Under the pieces are notes generated by a model, which made no database searches, was not told where the DNA came from, and worked only from the letters and a program-made list of their open reading frames with translations. A program made the translations under genes and the position numbers. From the NCBI GenBank assembly GCA_013297775.1, contig JAAFIL010000011.1, positions 1 to 64,000 of the forward strand: 64,000 nt of DNA, in the 5' to 3' direction. Of this stretch, positions 33,519-42,006 are shown in pieces. Numbering within the stretch: the first letter of the stretch is position 1; each line of letters starts with the position of its first letter. The stretch comes from Bacteroidota bacterium. Lineage in GTDB: Bacteria > Bacteroidota > Bacteroidia > B-17B0 > Aurantibacillaceae.

Positions 33519-33700
33519 TTATTCCTTTTCAATTCGTTACCAACTAGATTTATGATTCAGTTCAACTGCGACCAAAAATTTTTTAGATAAGGATACAGCT
33601 TTTCGTACTGTGCCGAAAATCATTCAGTAGTCAATTAGCAAGCAGCGAAGTCTTAATAAAATAAAACGCTCTACCTAAGTATAAAAATTTCAAAAACCAC

Positions 33701-34864
33701 CTACAACGCACGTTTACGCCGTTTGATATAAATCCCCGCCAAAGCAATCCCAACCATACCAATCCCAATAAAAACAAATAAGAGGCGTTTATTAAATCCT
33801 ACTTTACGTTGTTGAGTAATGGCTATTTTTTCATTGGCCCTCTTTACCAAATCCGCTAAATATATACTCGCCTTTTTTTCGTAATTTAATAAGGTATCTT
33901 TTAGCAGTTGCGCCGTCGAAACCTTATCATGTATTAAAGCCGATCGGTCTCGGGTGTGCGATACAATTTCTTTCACAATTTCTTCGGTTGTATTTATTTC
34001 TGACTTAATATCGTTGGCTTTTGCGTGTGCAAGGGCTTTATAAGCATACTCTTCGGCTTTGGTAAAATCCTTTGCATCGTAATAACACAAGGCGAGATTC
34101 TGATACGAATATAAAATTCCACGCGGGTCAGCATCTTCTATTTGTATTATCAAAGCCTCCTTATTATAATCAATAGCTACCAAAAATAAATTCTGCCTGT
34201 TTTTCACGGAAGCTAAACTATTTAAACTCCAAGCCATACCGTGGCGGTCGTTAATTATTTTTCGCAAGCCATAACTTTTATTAAAAAAATTAGCCGCTTC
34301 ATTATACAATCCTTGCCTAAACAACACGCTACCCGTATTACTTAACGACAGTGCCATACCGTCCGTTAGCTTGGCTTTGGCATAAGCACTATAGCCTTCC
34401 AAAAAATAATCTTGCGCCTCCATGTAATTTTTATTGAGTGCCAAAGAACTACCTATATTGTTGCAAGCCGCACCCAAGGCTTCGGCCACGCCAAATTGTT
34501 TAGCAATACTATACGCATTAAAATAGGCCATTAAAGCCTTTTCAGAATGCCCAGCATTATCTTCCAAATACCCTGTATTACTCCAAATAAACGATAAATA
34601 GTGGAAAGCTATTCTTACATTGGAATCAAGACCTGTATTTATTAAACTATCACTGTAACGAAACGCATGGGTGTTAAGTACTTCAATAACGCTATCGTTT
34701 TCCGAAACATCAATAAATGCTAAAATAGCTTATAAATGCGCTTTCGGTAATTTTGTAGTACATAAGAGCGAGCGAAGAGCAGTATCTGATTGCGCAAAAT
34801 GCCATCTCGAAATCAGTAATCCTAAACAACAACAACAAATTTTAATGTAAGTCTTATTTTTCAA
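33701..34864 (-). pseudogene. TPR membrane protein gene interrupted by one in-frame TAA
   Basis: The intact part from a TTG at 34567 would give 288 aa: TPR-type repeats (LSLSNTGSVLFRQGLYNEAA, YQNLALCYYDAKDFTKAEEY), a helical linker and a C-terminal TM helix with a basic end (IYIKRRKRAL). Reading upstream in the same frame, coding-like sequence continues (NTHAFRYSDSLINTGLDSNV, FHYLSFIWSNTGY) back to a signal peptide starting at 34864 (MKNKTYIKICCCC...HFAQ). A single TAA at 34730-34732 breaks it after 44 codons. The family usually ends in a kinase or HTH domain, absent here. Confidence 0.7.
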
Positions 34865-34900
34865 CGTATAAATTTAATATTATTACGGTTTAATTTTAAA

Positions 34901-35770
34901 ATGATTGTACTGCTTAACGATACCTTAAAAATTGAACTTGCCGAACTAGGTGCCGAGTTGCAAACCTTAACACATTTAAAACAGGAAGTACAATTACTTT
35001 GGCAAGGCCACGAGGCTTTATGGGCAAGGCGTGCACCCGTTTTATTTCCTATTGTTGGGCGGTTAAAAAATGGTGGATTCCGTTGTCAAAATCAATTTTA
35101 TCAAATGCCGCAACACGGATTTGCGCGCGATTGTGTATTTAATTTACTCTATCATACAAACACCGCTGCGCATTTCCAATTACAATACGACTCGCAAACC
35201 CTTACTAAATTTCCATTTAAGTTCAACTTACAAATTCACTACACCTTAAATGGAAATGAATTACTAACTACTTACATCGTAAAAAATCTTGGCGAAATAA
35301 CCTTACCATTTAGCATTGGTGCGCATCCTGGCTTCAAATTACCTTTTTTTGAATCTGAACGTGCTACCGATTATTTTTTAGAATTTAATCTACCCGAATT
35401 AGAACTAACAGCACTTACAGAGGGTTTAAGAAAAACTGAACGCCACCGCTTACACTTACCTAATAAAAAATTGGCGTTAAGCGATGCGTTATTTGCCAAC
35501 GATGCCTTAGTGTTCGAGTCGCAACAAATAGAAACAATTCATTTGCGTTCAAAAAATCACAACCTTTCTGTTCAAATAGATTGCCCGGGTTGGCCTTATT
35601 TTGGCGTGTGGTCAAAATCTGGCCCTCTGCAATTTGTTTGCTTAGAGCCATGGATGGGCATCACCGATTCGGTAGCGGCTACTCCCGATTTATTGAGTAA
35701 AGAAGGGATACTATTACTACCGCCGCATCAAGAACAAAAGATGCTATTTCGTATTGTAATTAATGATTAA
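34901..35770 (+). CDS. aldose 1-epimerase (galactose mutarotase)-like protein
   Basis: 289 aa. The beta-sandwich mutarotase fold is seen in ELAELGAELQTLTHL, LWARRAPVLFPIVGRLKNGG, MPQHGFARDCVF, SIGAHPGFKLPF and FVCLEPWMGITDSV. This is the LacX/YeaD-like branch with catalytic-type His in QHGFARD and GAHPGF. Intracellular. 9 bp before purE. Confidence 0.9.
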   Translation: MIVLLNDTLKIELAELGAELQTLTHLKQEVQLLWQGHEALWARRAPVLFPIVGRLKNGGFRCQNQFYQMPQHGFARDCVFNLLYHTNTAAHFQLQYDSQTLTKFPFKFNLQIHYTLNGNELLTTYIVKNLGEITLPFSIGAHPGFKLPFFESERATDYFLEFNLPELELTALTEGLRKTERHRLHLPNKKLALSDALFANDALVFESQQIETIHLRSKNHNLSVQIDCPGWPYFGVWSKSGPLQFVCLEPWMGITDSVAATPDLLSKEGILLLPPHQEQKMLFRIVIND

Positions 35771-35779
35771 TTTTACAAC

Positions 35780-36271
35780 ATGAGTGAAGCAAAAGTTGGA
35801 ATTATTATGGGCAGTGCCAGCGATAGGCCGGTAATGCAAGCTGCCGCCGATTTATTAACGCAATTAGGTGTCCCTTACGAAATAGATATTGTTTCGGCGC
35901 ATCGCACACCTGAAAAAATGTTTAATTACGCCCAACAAGCGCATAAACGTGGCTTACAGGTCATTATTGCTGGGGCAGGAGGTGCTGCTCATTTGCCAGG
36001 TATGGTAGCTAGTTTAACCCCACTGCCTGTTATTGGTGTACCCATAAAAAGTAGCAATAGCATTGATGGATGGGATAGTTTATTGAGTATAGTTCAAATG
36101 CCTAATGGCGTGCCCGTTGCTACAGTTGCGGTTAATGCCGCTCAAAATGCAGGCATACTGGCCGCACAAATTATTGCAACATCCAATCCAAATTTACTGC
36201 AACAACTCATTGCTTTTAAAGAAGAACTAAAAGCCAAAGTAATAAAGGCTTCGGAAGAATTTAAAAAATAA
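35780..36271 (+). CDS. purE: 5-(carboxyamino)imidazole ribonucleotide mutase
   Basis: 163 aa. Class I PurE motifs are IIMGSASDRPVM, DIVSAHRTPEKMF, IAGAGGAAHLPGM and PIKSSNSIDGWDSLLSIVQM. It converts N5-CAIR to CAIR in purine synthesis. The purK partner is not here. Confidence 0.97.
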   Translation: MSEAKVGIIMGSASDRPVMQAAADLLTQLGVPYEIDIVSAHRTPEKMFNYAQQAHKRGLQVIIAGAGGAAHLPGMVASLTPLPVIGVPIKSSNSIDGWDSLLSIVQMPNGVPVATVAVNAAQNAGILAAQIIATSNPNLLQQLIAFKEELKAKVIKASEEFKK

Positions 36272-36341
36272 AAAACGCTTTTATACCAAGTGAACTTATA
36301 TTTTAGAAACTCCGATTGAAAATGAAGGACAAAAGAAAGCA

Positions 36342-37097
36342 TTATTTTCCTTTAAACTTTTGAATGGCTTGCACCGTAAATTCGCTTAAAACCAAATGGC
36401 CGCTCATGCCTGCGCGCTCTAGCAATAGCTGATCCCAGTGTTCGCATCCCTCCCACATAATTTTTTTAAGCATTGCCATTGCCTCTGGGTTACTACTGGC
36501 TAATCGCTCAACTAAACCTGCAATGGCCTTATCCATATCCGATACCGTATCATATAAATCGGTGTACAATCCTTTTTCGTTAGCCCACTGTGCGCTGCGC
36601 CATTCGCTGGCGTTAATGGTTAATTCGCAAAACGCGCTTTTTCCAATTTTTCGCTCTACTGCTGGCCCTACCACAAAAGGACCAATGCCAACCGCTAACT
36701 CGCTTAATTTAACCGACGCGCCAGCTACCCCAAAAGTATAATCACCACTACTGGCTATACCCACGCCACCGCCAACCGCTTTGCCTTGTACCCGCACAAT
36801 TACAAACTTAGGAGCTTTACGCATGGCATTAATAACTCCTGCAAAGCCACTAAAAAAATGAGTCCCCGTTTCTAAATCTTTAATACTAATTAACTCATCG
36901 AAACTAGCGCCTGCACAAAATGCTTTATCGCCCTCGCTTTTTAAAACAATCACTTTAACCGAATCGTCGTTGCCCAATTTTGTTACCTCGTCGGCTAAAG
37001 CACGCAACTGAAACCCAGGCATACTGTTACTTTGCGGGTGGTAAAAAGTTATGCTACCCACTCCATTTTTAATCTCTGATTTTACAAATGCTTCCAT
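36342..37097 (-). CDS. enoyl-CoA hydratase/isomerase family protein
   Basis: 251 aa crotonase fold. DKAFCAGASFDELIS and GKAVGGGVGIASSGDYTFG give the oxyanion-hole regions. The catalytic Glu positions are not fully conserved as in ECH (LSELAVGIGPFVVGPAVERK), so the exact reaction (hydratase, isomerase or other) is unclear. 11 bp after the flavoprotein gene. Confidence 0.88.
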   Translation of the reverse strand: MEAFVKSEIKNGVGSITFYHPQSNSMPGFQLRALADEVTKLGNDDSVKVIVLKSEGDKAFCAGASFDELISIKDLETGTHFFSGFAGVINAMRKAPKFVIVRVQGKAVGGGVGIASSGDYTFGVAGASVKLSELAVGIGPFVVGPAVERKIGKSAFCELTINASEWRSAQWANEKGLYTDLYDTVSDMDKAIAGLVERLASSNPEAMAMLKKIMWEGCEHWDQLLLERAGMSGHLVLSEFTVQAIQKFKGK

Positions 37098-37108
37098 GAA
37101 TTTTTAGT

Positions 37109-38584
37109 TTAATTTAATTGAGTAATTGGTGTGCAAATTCCATTTTCGCACACGTAACATTTTAAACGATCTTTGAAAATATAAGGCTTATAAATAGATT
37201 TATTGAGTAACATTCGCAAACACTCTTGCACCCCCTCAATGATGCTTGGGTGCGGGTGCATCATATCTGCCAACTCGCGTATGCCTTGGTTGGTGTGCAC
37301 CAAATAGGCTACCGCTTGTATAGCACTACTGGCATGCTCGCCTACTGCACGCATCCCTAAAATGCGCATACCACTATCGTTGGTTACAATAATTTTAAAA
37401 AAACCTTTTGTTTTGCGCATGGCAATAGCACGGGCATTGGTGCTAAAATCGAGCTTTACTACTTTGTGCGGAATATTTTTCTTTACCAACTCTTGTTCAT
37501 TAACGCCTACCGCTGCTACCTCGGGATAAAGGAACATAATGGTAGAAATATTTTGATAGGTTAGCGGCTTAATGGTTGGGCCAAACATGCGCACAACGGC
37601 ATGCCGTGCCTCACGCTCCCCTACGTTTACCAAAGCCATTTCGGTAGTTACATCGCCAGCTACATAAATGTTACTAATATTGGTTTGCGTATCCATGTCG
37701 GCAATGCTCCCTCTTTCGTTTAAAGAGATCCCTGCATTTTCGAGTCCAATGTTTTCGATGTTGGGCACACGACCAATGCTAATTAAGGCTTTTTCAACTT
37801 CAAATAGCTCGGTATGTCCATCTTTAAACTCTAACTCGTACTCTACGCCCTCACCTTTTAAATTCATGCGTTTTAGAGATGCACCTTGGTGTACATGTGC
37901 CTCATTCGCTTCTAAATTCTGCTTAATAATAGTGGTTACATCCTCATCTTCAAAAGGTAAAATTCGATCGGCTTTATCTATTAAAAAAACTTTAGTTTTT
38001 CCGAGTAAACTAAAAATAGTAGCAAACTCGCAACCTACCACCCCTGCCCCTAATACCACCATACTTTTAGGAAATGCTTTTAGGTTTTTAATGCCATCGC
38101 TCGTTAAAATATTTTTTTCATCAACGCTAATGTTAGCGGGTAAGCGTGGTCGCGAACCGGTTGCAATTAAAATAAAATCGGCGGTAACCGTCCGAGTATG
38201 TCCATCTTCTTTTGTAATCCGAATGGTATTTTTATCTAGCAAATACGCTACACCCTTCTCGTAATAAAATAAACGGCTTTCTTGTTTTTGTAATAACTGC
38301 AAATGTACCGTCATTTGTGTTTTGCGCTCAAACACTGCCTCGTTAACGGTGTTGGCCGTATCGGCAAAATTAACCTCATAATCCGGTATCAAATCCCGAA
38401 CAGAAGCAACCTTCAGCGCATACTCCCAAAGCGTTTTAGAAGTAAGCACACCGTTATAAATGCCCGCGCCTCCTATTTTGTGCTTTTCGATGAGTAATAC
38501 TTTTTTATTAAAATCAATAGCACGCATGGCACCAGCATAACCACTAGGGCCTCCTCCTATTATTACTAAATCGAAATGTTCCAT
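37109..38584 (-). CDS. dihydrolipoamide dehydrogenase-like flavoprotein without the redox disulfide
   Basis: 491 aa. FAD motif IIGGGPSGYAGAM (8-20), NAD motif VVLGAGVVGCEF and the FAD-binding YVAGDV segment are intact, as are the C-terminal dimerisation domain and His445/Glu450 (HPSIIE). But the disulfide motif GGTCLNxGCIPSK reads GGAGIYNGVLTSK (38-50): both cysteines are replaced (Gly41, Val46). The C-terminus adds a KCYVCENGIC tail with Cys476, 479 and 484. It may act as a transhydrogenase-like or other NAD(P)H flavoenzyme rather than E3. Followed by a crotonase gene. Confidence 0.85.
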   Translation of the reverse strand: MEHFDLVIIGGGPSGYAGAMRAIDFNKKVLLIEKHKIGGAGIYNGVLTSKTLWEYALKVASVRDLIPDYEVNFADTANTVNEAVFERKTQMTVHLQLLQKQESRLFYYEKGVAYLLDKNTIRITKEDGHTRTVTADFILIATGSRPRLPANISVDEKNILTSDGIKNLKAFPKSMVVLGAGVVGCEFATIFSLLGKTKVFLIDKADRILPFEDEDVTTIIKQNLEANEAHVHQGASLKRMNLKGEGVEYELEFKDGHTELFEVEKALISIGRVPNIENIGLENAGISLNERGSIADMDTQTNISNIYVAGDVTTEMALVNVGEREARHAVVRMFGPTIKPLTYQNISTIMFLYPEVAAVGVNEQELVKKNIPHKVVKLDFSTNARAIAMRKTKGFFKIIVTNDSGMRILGMRAVGEHASSAIQAVAYLVHTNQGIRELADMMHPHPSIIEGVQECLRMLLNKSIYKPYIFKDRLKCYVCENGICTPITQLN

Positions 38585-38590
38585 TTTTAC

Positions 38591-38617
38591 GCCACTAATT
38601 TACAATTTTTTAGTGGC
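38591..38617. promoter_or_regulatory. inverted repeat immediately upstream of the flavoprotein start
   Basis: GCCACTAA and TTAGTGGC, perfect 8-bp arms with an 11-nt spacer, end 6 bp before the start codon on the minus strand. It could be an operator or an mRNA stem that limits translation. Confidence 0.45.
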
Positions 38618-38633
38618 ATATTGCTTAAACCGA

Positions 38634-38790
38634 GATTATGAAATAGGAATCGTAGTGAGAGGTGAAAGCCCAATAAAACATGCACTTTTTCGACTGAGGC
38701 ATAGTGCTGCTATGGTGAAGGAGAAAAAGTGACGAAGTTTACTGTTTTGAAGGGATTTCGGCTCGTAATAGATTTCTATTGCATAATTCC
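38634..38790. repeat. ~157-bp palindromic intergenic element
   Basis: The left arm (ATTATGAAATAGGAATCGTA ...) pairs imperfectly with the right arm (...GATTTCTATTGCATAATT). Inside, CACTTTTTC (38682-38690) pairs with GAAAAAGTG (38723-38731), and CATAG/CTATG form the apex (38700-38714). It is related in shape and right-end sequence to 29716-29900. Confidence 0.6.
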
Positions 38791-38875
38791 ATCTAACTCA
38801 TTTTTTAAATGTTGATTTTAAATGTTTTACAGAGTTAGATATTTTATTCTAAAGAACCCGATCTCTTTAAATTTA
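38791..38875. repeat. compact copy of the large palindromic repeat
   Basis: ATCTAACTC (38791-38799) and GAGTTAGAT (38832-38840) are the same terminal inverted words as at 56709 and 56909, with the same outer flanks (ATTCC upstream; ATTTTATTCTAAAGA downstream). The ~160-bp core is missing, as in an internal-deletion derivative. Confidence 0.65.
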
Positions 38876-38904
38876 GCGTAGCTCAAAACAACTTTTAATT
38901 TTCT

Positions 38905-38912
38905 TACATTTG
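38905..38912 (+). promoter_or_regulatory. -7 box before mini channel-like gene
   Basis: TACATTTG, exact TAnnTTTG, 18 bp before the ATG at 38930. No obvious -33 TTG. Confidence 0.45.
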
Positions 38913-38929
38913 GGTTTCGTTTAAAAGCT

Positions 38930-39268
38930 ATGGCAGCATTAAAAAAATTACCCCATCATACCTTTTTTGCTAACCGAATGTTGCGAAATATTTTAGCAGC
39001 AAGTGGCATCATTTTTTTTTCTTTAGGTATTGGTATATGGGGCTATTGTTATTTTTTTAATTTAAGTGTTGTGGATGGGTTTTACAATGCCTCAATGATT
39101 TTAACAGGCATGGGACCCATTGATGCCGCCCCAAGTGCCGCCGCAAAACTATTTGCAGGGTTTTATGCCATTTATAGCGGCGTTGCTTTTTTAACAAGTG
39201 TAGCCGTCATTTTAGGACCTGTTGTTCATCGGTTTTTACACCAATTCCGTTTAGACATTGAAGAGTAG
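38930..39268 (+). CDS. two-TM protein with K+-channel-pore-like layout and degenerate filter
   Basis: 112 aa. TM1 is about residues 21-43, a re-entrant-like segment DGFYNASMILTGMGP is at 49-63 and TM2 about 74-96 (KLFAGFYAIYSGVAFLTSVA), followed by a short basic/acidic tail. The order and residues recall a two-TM K+ channel pore (D-A-x-Y-x-S-x-x-T-x-T-V-G-Y-G then G-K-L-F). The filter reads TGMGP instead of TVGYG. I know similar small proteins only as hypotheticals, so K+ conduction is doubtful. 1 bp before the next gene. Confidence 0.7.
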   Translation: MAALKKLPHHTFFANRMLRNILAASGIIFFSLGIGIWGYCYFFNLSVVDGFYNASMILTGMGPIDAAPSAAAKLFAGFYAIYSGVAFLTSVAVILGPVVHRFLHQFRLDIEE

Positions 39269-39269
39269 C

Positions 39270-40346
39270 ATGAAACAGGTTTTAATTTTGGTGGCACACC
39301 GCCCACAACGTTCGCCCAGCCAACGCTACCGTTTCGAGCAATACCTTCCCTATTTAGAACAGCAGGGCTATGCGTTCACGTACTCACATTTAATTAATGA
39401 AGCCAACGATCAATTATTTTACGGCTCTGGCAACATTCTTAAAAAAGTTCTTATTTTACTAAACACCATTCGCATCCGTTGGAAAGATATACGACGGTTT
39501 AAACAATTCGATATTATTTTTATTCAGCGCGAAGCCTTGTTTTTTGGGACTTCTTTTGTTGAGAAAGCGGCTTATAAAAGCGGGGCAAAAGTGGTGTTCG
39601 ATTTTGACGATAGCATTTGGTTGCCCGATACCAGCCCCAGTAATAAAAAGTTTGCTTGGGTAAAAAAACCACAAAAATTTTTCGAGACGGTAAACCATGC
39701 CCATTTAGTTATTGCTGGAAATGCTTACCTAGCCGCCAAAGCCAATGTACCCGCCACAACACGGGTTATTCCAACAACCGTTGATACCAATTTTCATAAG
39801 CCAATGCCCGTAAAAAAAGTAAGCAACGCCGTTACCATTGGTTGGGCGGGTAGCCTTAGCACACTTAAACATTTTGAAACACTCCTTCCTGTTTTGGAAC
39901 ACTTAAAATCAGAATTTGGTAATCAATTGCACCTCAAACTCATTGGTCAAGCCAATTATCAGCATCCACAGCTAGAAGTAGAAAGTGTGATTTGGACTCA
40001 CGAAACCGAAGTGCAACACATCAACACGTTCGACATTGGAGTAATGCCCTTACCTAATGACGAATGGACCAAAGGCAAATGCGGCCTTAAAGCCTTAACG
40101 TATATGGCCTGTGGCGTGGTTACGGTGGCATCGGCAGTAGGAGTTAACACCGAAATTATTGAGCCCAATAAAAATGGGTTTTTAGTGAGTACCGAAAACG
40201 AGTGGCTAGAGGTTCTTCGCCGTTTAATCCTCAATCACGAGCTGCGCCAACGCATAGGCGAAGCGGGTCGGCAACGGGTCGAAACAGCGTATTCGGTTCA
40301 GAAATGGAAAGAAGCCTATTTAGAATCGTTCAATTCATTGTGTTAA
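39270..40346 (+). CDS. glycosyltransferase (GT-B, family 1/4 like)
   Basis: 358 aa from the ATG at 39270, one base after the previous stop; an upstream TTG overlapping that gene is less likely. The N-domain begins MKQVLILVAHRPQRSPSQRY. The C-domain shows VTIGWAGSLSTLKHFETLLP, FDIGVMPLPNDEW and KCGLKALTYMACGVVTVASA, the nucleotide-sugar binding region of GT4-type enzymes. Probably builds a surface glycan. Coupled with the two-TM gene. Confidence 0.88.
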   Translation: MKQVLILVAHRPQRSPSQRYRFEQYLPYLEQQGYAFTYSHLINEANDQLFYGSGNILKKVLILLNTIRIRWKDIRRFKQFDIIFIQREALFFGTSFVEKAAYKSGAKVVFDFDDSIWLPDTSPSNKKFAWVKKPQKFFETVNHAHLVIAGNAYLAAKANVPATTRVIPTTVDTNFHKPMPVKKVSNAVTIGWAGSLSTLKHFETLLPVLEHLKSEFGNQLHLKLIGQANYQHPQLEVESVIWTHETEVQHINTFDIGVMPLPNDEWTKGKCGLKALTYMACGVVTVASAVGVNTEIIEPNKNGFLVSTENEWLEVLRRLILNHELRQRIGEAGRQRVETAYSVQKWKEAYLESFNSLC

Positions 40347-40391
40347 GCCAAACAAAGCAACCTTTATAGTGTTAAATTATTGAGTGTAAAC

Positions 40392-40407
40392 TTGCCAATT
40401 TTGGCAA
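40392..40407. promoter_or_regulatory. 16-bp palindrome in the nuo promoter region
   Basis: TTGCCAATTTTGGCAA is self-complementary and lies 35 bp upstream of nuoA. It is bracketed by direct repeats TGTAAACTT at 40385-40393 and 40413-40421. A candidate operator; no clear TAnnTTTG box was found here. Confidence 0.45.
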
Positions 40408-40442
40408 AAATATGTAAACTTACGCTCGCTAAAATGTAATTT

Positions 40443-40817
40443 ATGGGAAGTTTAAATACACCAATTGACTATTTGCCAATTGTTTTAATGTTTATTGTTG
40501 CGCTTGGTTTTGTGGTAACCACCATGGTGGCTTCGCATCTATTGGGGCCTAAACGTAAAACAAAAGTTAAACTCGAAGCGTTCGAGTGTGGGGTAGAGGG
40601 TCAAGGTAACGCACGTATGCCCTTCTCTATCAAATACTTTTTGGTAGCTATTTTGTTTGTGCTATTTGATGTAGAAGTTATTTTTATGTATCCATGGGCT
40701 GTTAACTTTAAACAGTTAGGAATGGTTGGTGTTATAGAGGTATTCACATTTGTAAGCCTTTTGTTAGTAGGGTTTTACTACATGTTATCGAAACGCGCTT
40801 TAAAATGGGAAGAGTAA
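40443..40817 (+). CDS. nuoA: NADH-quinone oxidoreductase subunit A
   Basis: 124 aa, three TM helices. ND3-type loop KLEAFECGVEGQGNARMPFS, then KYFLVAILFVLFDVEVIFMY and PWAV. A membrane-arm subunit at the quinone-site junction. First gene of the nuoA-N operon. Confidence 0.96.
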   Translation: MGSLNTPIDYLPIVLMFIVALGFVVTTMVASHLLGPKRKTKVKLEAFECGVEGQGNARMPFSIKYFLVAILFVLFDVEVIFMYPWAVNFKQLGMVGVIEVFTFVSLLLVGFYYMLSKRALKWEE

Positions 40818-40837
40818 TTAGTTAACGAACTTTTAAA

Positions 40838-41410
40838 ATGAAAGATATGGGAAATGAAGTGGTGAAACGTACAAAGTTAGAAATGGCTAAAAGTCCAGAA
40901 GGCGTTGAAGGGCCTGGGTTTTTTGCCACTTCTATAGATAAAGTAATTGGGTTAGCCCGTGCCAATTCGTTATGGCCTTTGCCTTTTGCTACCTCTTGTT
41001 GTGGCATCGAGTTTATGGCCACCATGGCATCCGATTACGATTTGGCAAGGTTTGGAAGCGAGCGTTTAAGTTTCTCGCCCCGCCAAGCCGATTTATTAAT
41101 GGTAATGGGTACTATTGCTAAAAAAATGGGACCTACCTTGCGTCAAGTTTACGAACAAATGGCCGAACCCCGTTGGGTATTATCGGTAGGTGCTTGTGCC
41201 AGCAGTGGTGGTATTTTTGACACTTACAGCGTATTGCAAGGCATAGACCGTATTATTCCGGTAGATGTGTATGTGCCAGGCTGCCCGCCACGCCCCGAAC
41301 AAATTATAGAAGGGATTTTAAAAATTCAAGAGTTGGCTAAAAACGAGTCGTTGCGCCGCCGCAATGCACCCGAGTATCAGCGTTTGTTAAACAGTTACGG
41401 CATCGAATAA
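40838..41410 (+). CDS. nuoB: NADH-quinone oxidoreductase subunit B
   Basis: 190 aa. Cluster N2 ligands are in [23 protein letters not shown] and [12 protein letters not shown]. It passes electrons to quinone. Confidence 0.97.
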   Translation: MKDMGNEVVKRTKLEMAKSPEGVEGPGFFATSIDKVIGLARANSLWPLPFATSCCGIEFMATMASDYDLARFGSERLSFSPRQADLLMVMGTIAKKMGPTLRQVYEQMAEPRWVLSVGACASSGGIFDTYSVLQGIDRIIPVDVYVPGCPPRPEQIIEGILKIQELAKNESLRRRNAPEYQRLLNSYGIE

Positions 41411-41466
41411 TTCTTATAAGTCTTCATAAAAAAAAATGCAATTAAAAACCTTAGGTTAAATTTAAA

Positions 41467-41967
41467 ATGAGTCAGGAGTTATTAGATAAAGTTCAAACGT
41501 TGCTAAATACAGCTTTCCCCGAGGCCACCGAAACGGCCGAATTACTTTATAATTTTCCAGTATTTACCATTAAACGCGAGCATATACACGCCGTATTAAA
41601 ATGTTTAAAAGAAGATCCTTCTTTAAACTTTCATTTTTTAACGGATTTAACGGGAATGCAAACCGCCGATGAAAAATACTTGGGCGTTATTTATCACTTG
41701 CACAACATGCCTAACAATTATCGGGTGCGCCTGAAAACCTTTGTACCCATAGATAAGCCCGAAGTGCCTACTGCAACGGATTTGTGGCCAGCTGCCAATT
41801 GGATGGAACGTGAAACGTACGATTTTTATGGCGTTCGGTTTAAAGGACATCCTAATTTAAAGCGCATCTTAAATGTAGATGAAATGGATATTTTTCCGCT
41901 GCGAAAAGAATACCCACTTGAAGACCAAAGTCGTGAAGATAAAAACGACAGCATGTTTGGCCGATAA
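41467..41967 (+). CDS. nuoC: NADH-quinone oxidoreductase subunit C
   Basis: 166 aa. The 30-kDa subunit signature is in NWMERETYDFYGVRFKGHPN and LKRILN, followed by FPLRKEYPLED. Separate from nuoD here, not fused as in E. coli. Confidence 0.96.
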   Translation: MSQELLDKVQTLLNTAFPEATETAELLYNFPVFTIKREHIHAVLKCLKEDPSLNFHFLTDLTGMQTADEKYLGVIYHLHNMPNNYRVRLKTFVPIDKPEVPTATDLWPAANWMERETYDFYGVRFKGHPNLKRILNVDEMDIFPLRKEYPLEDQSREDKNDSMFGR

Positions 41968-42006
41968 ACGAACGAATAGAACATTAAAAATTTTGAAACA
42001 CGGAGC

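Noticed and set aside
33519-33700. Further palindromic element after the DUF6483-like gene
   Set aside because: Words such as AGCAAGCAGCGAAG looked repeat-like but I could not find matching arms.
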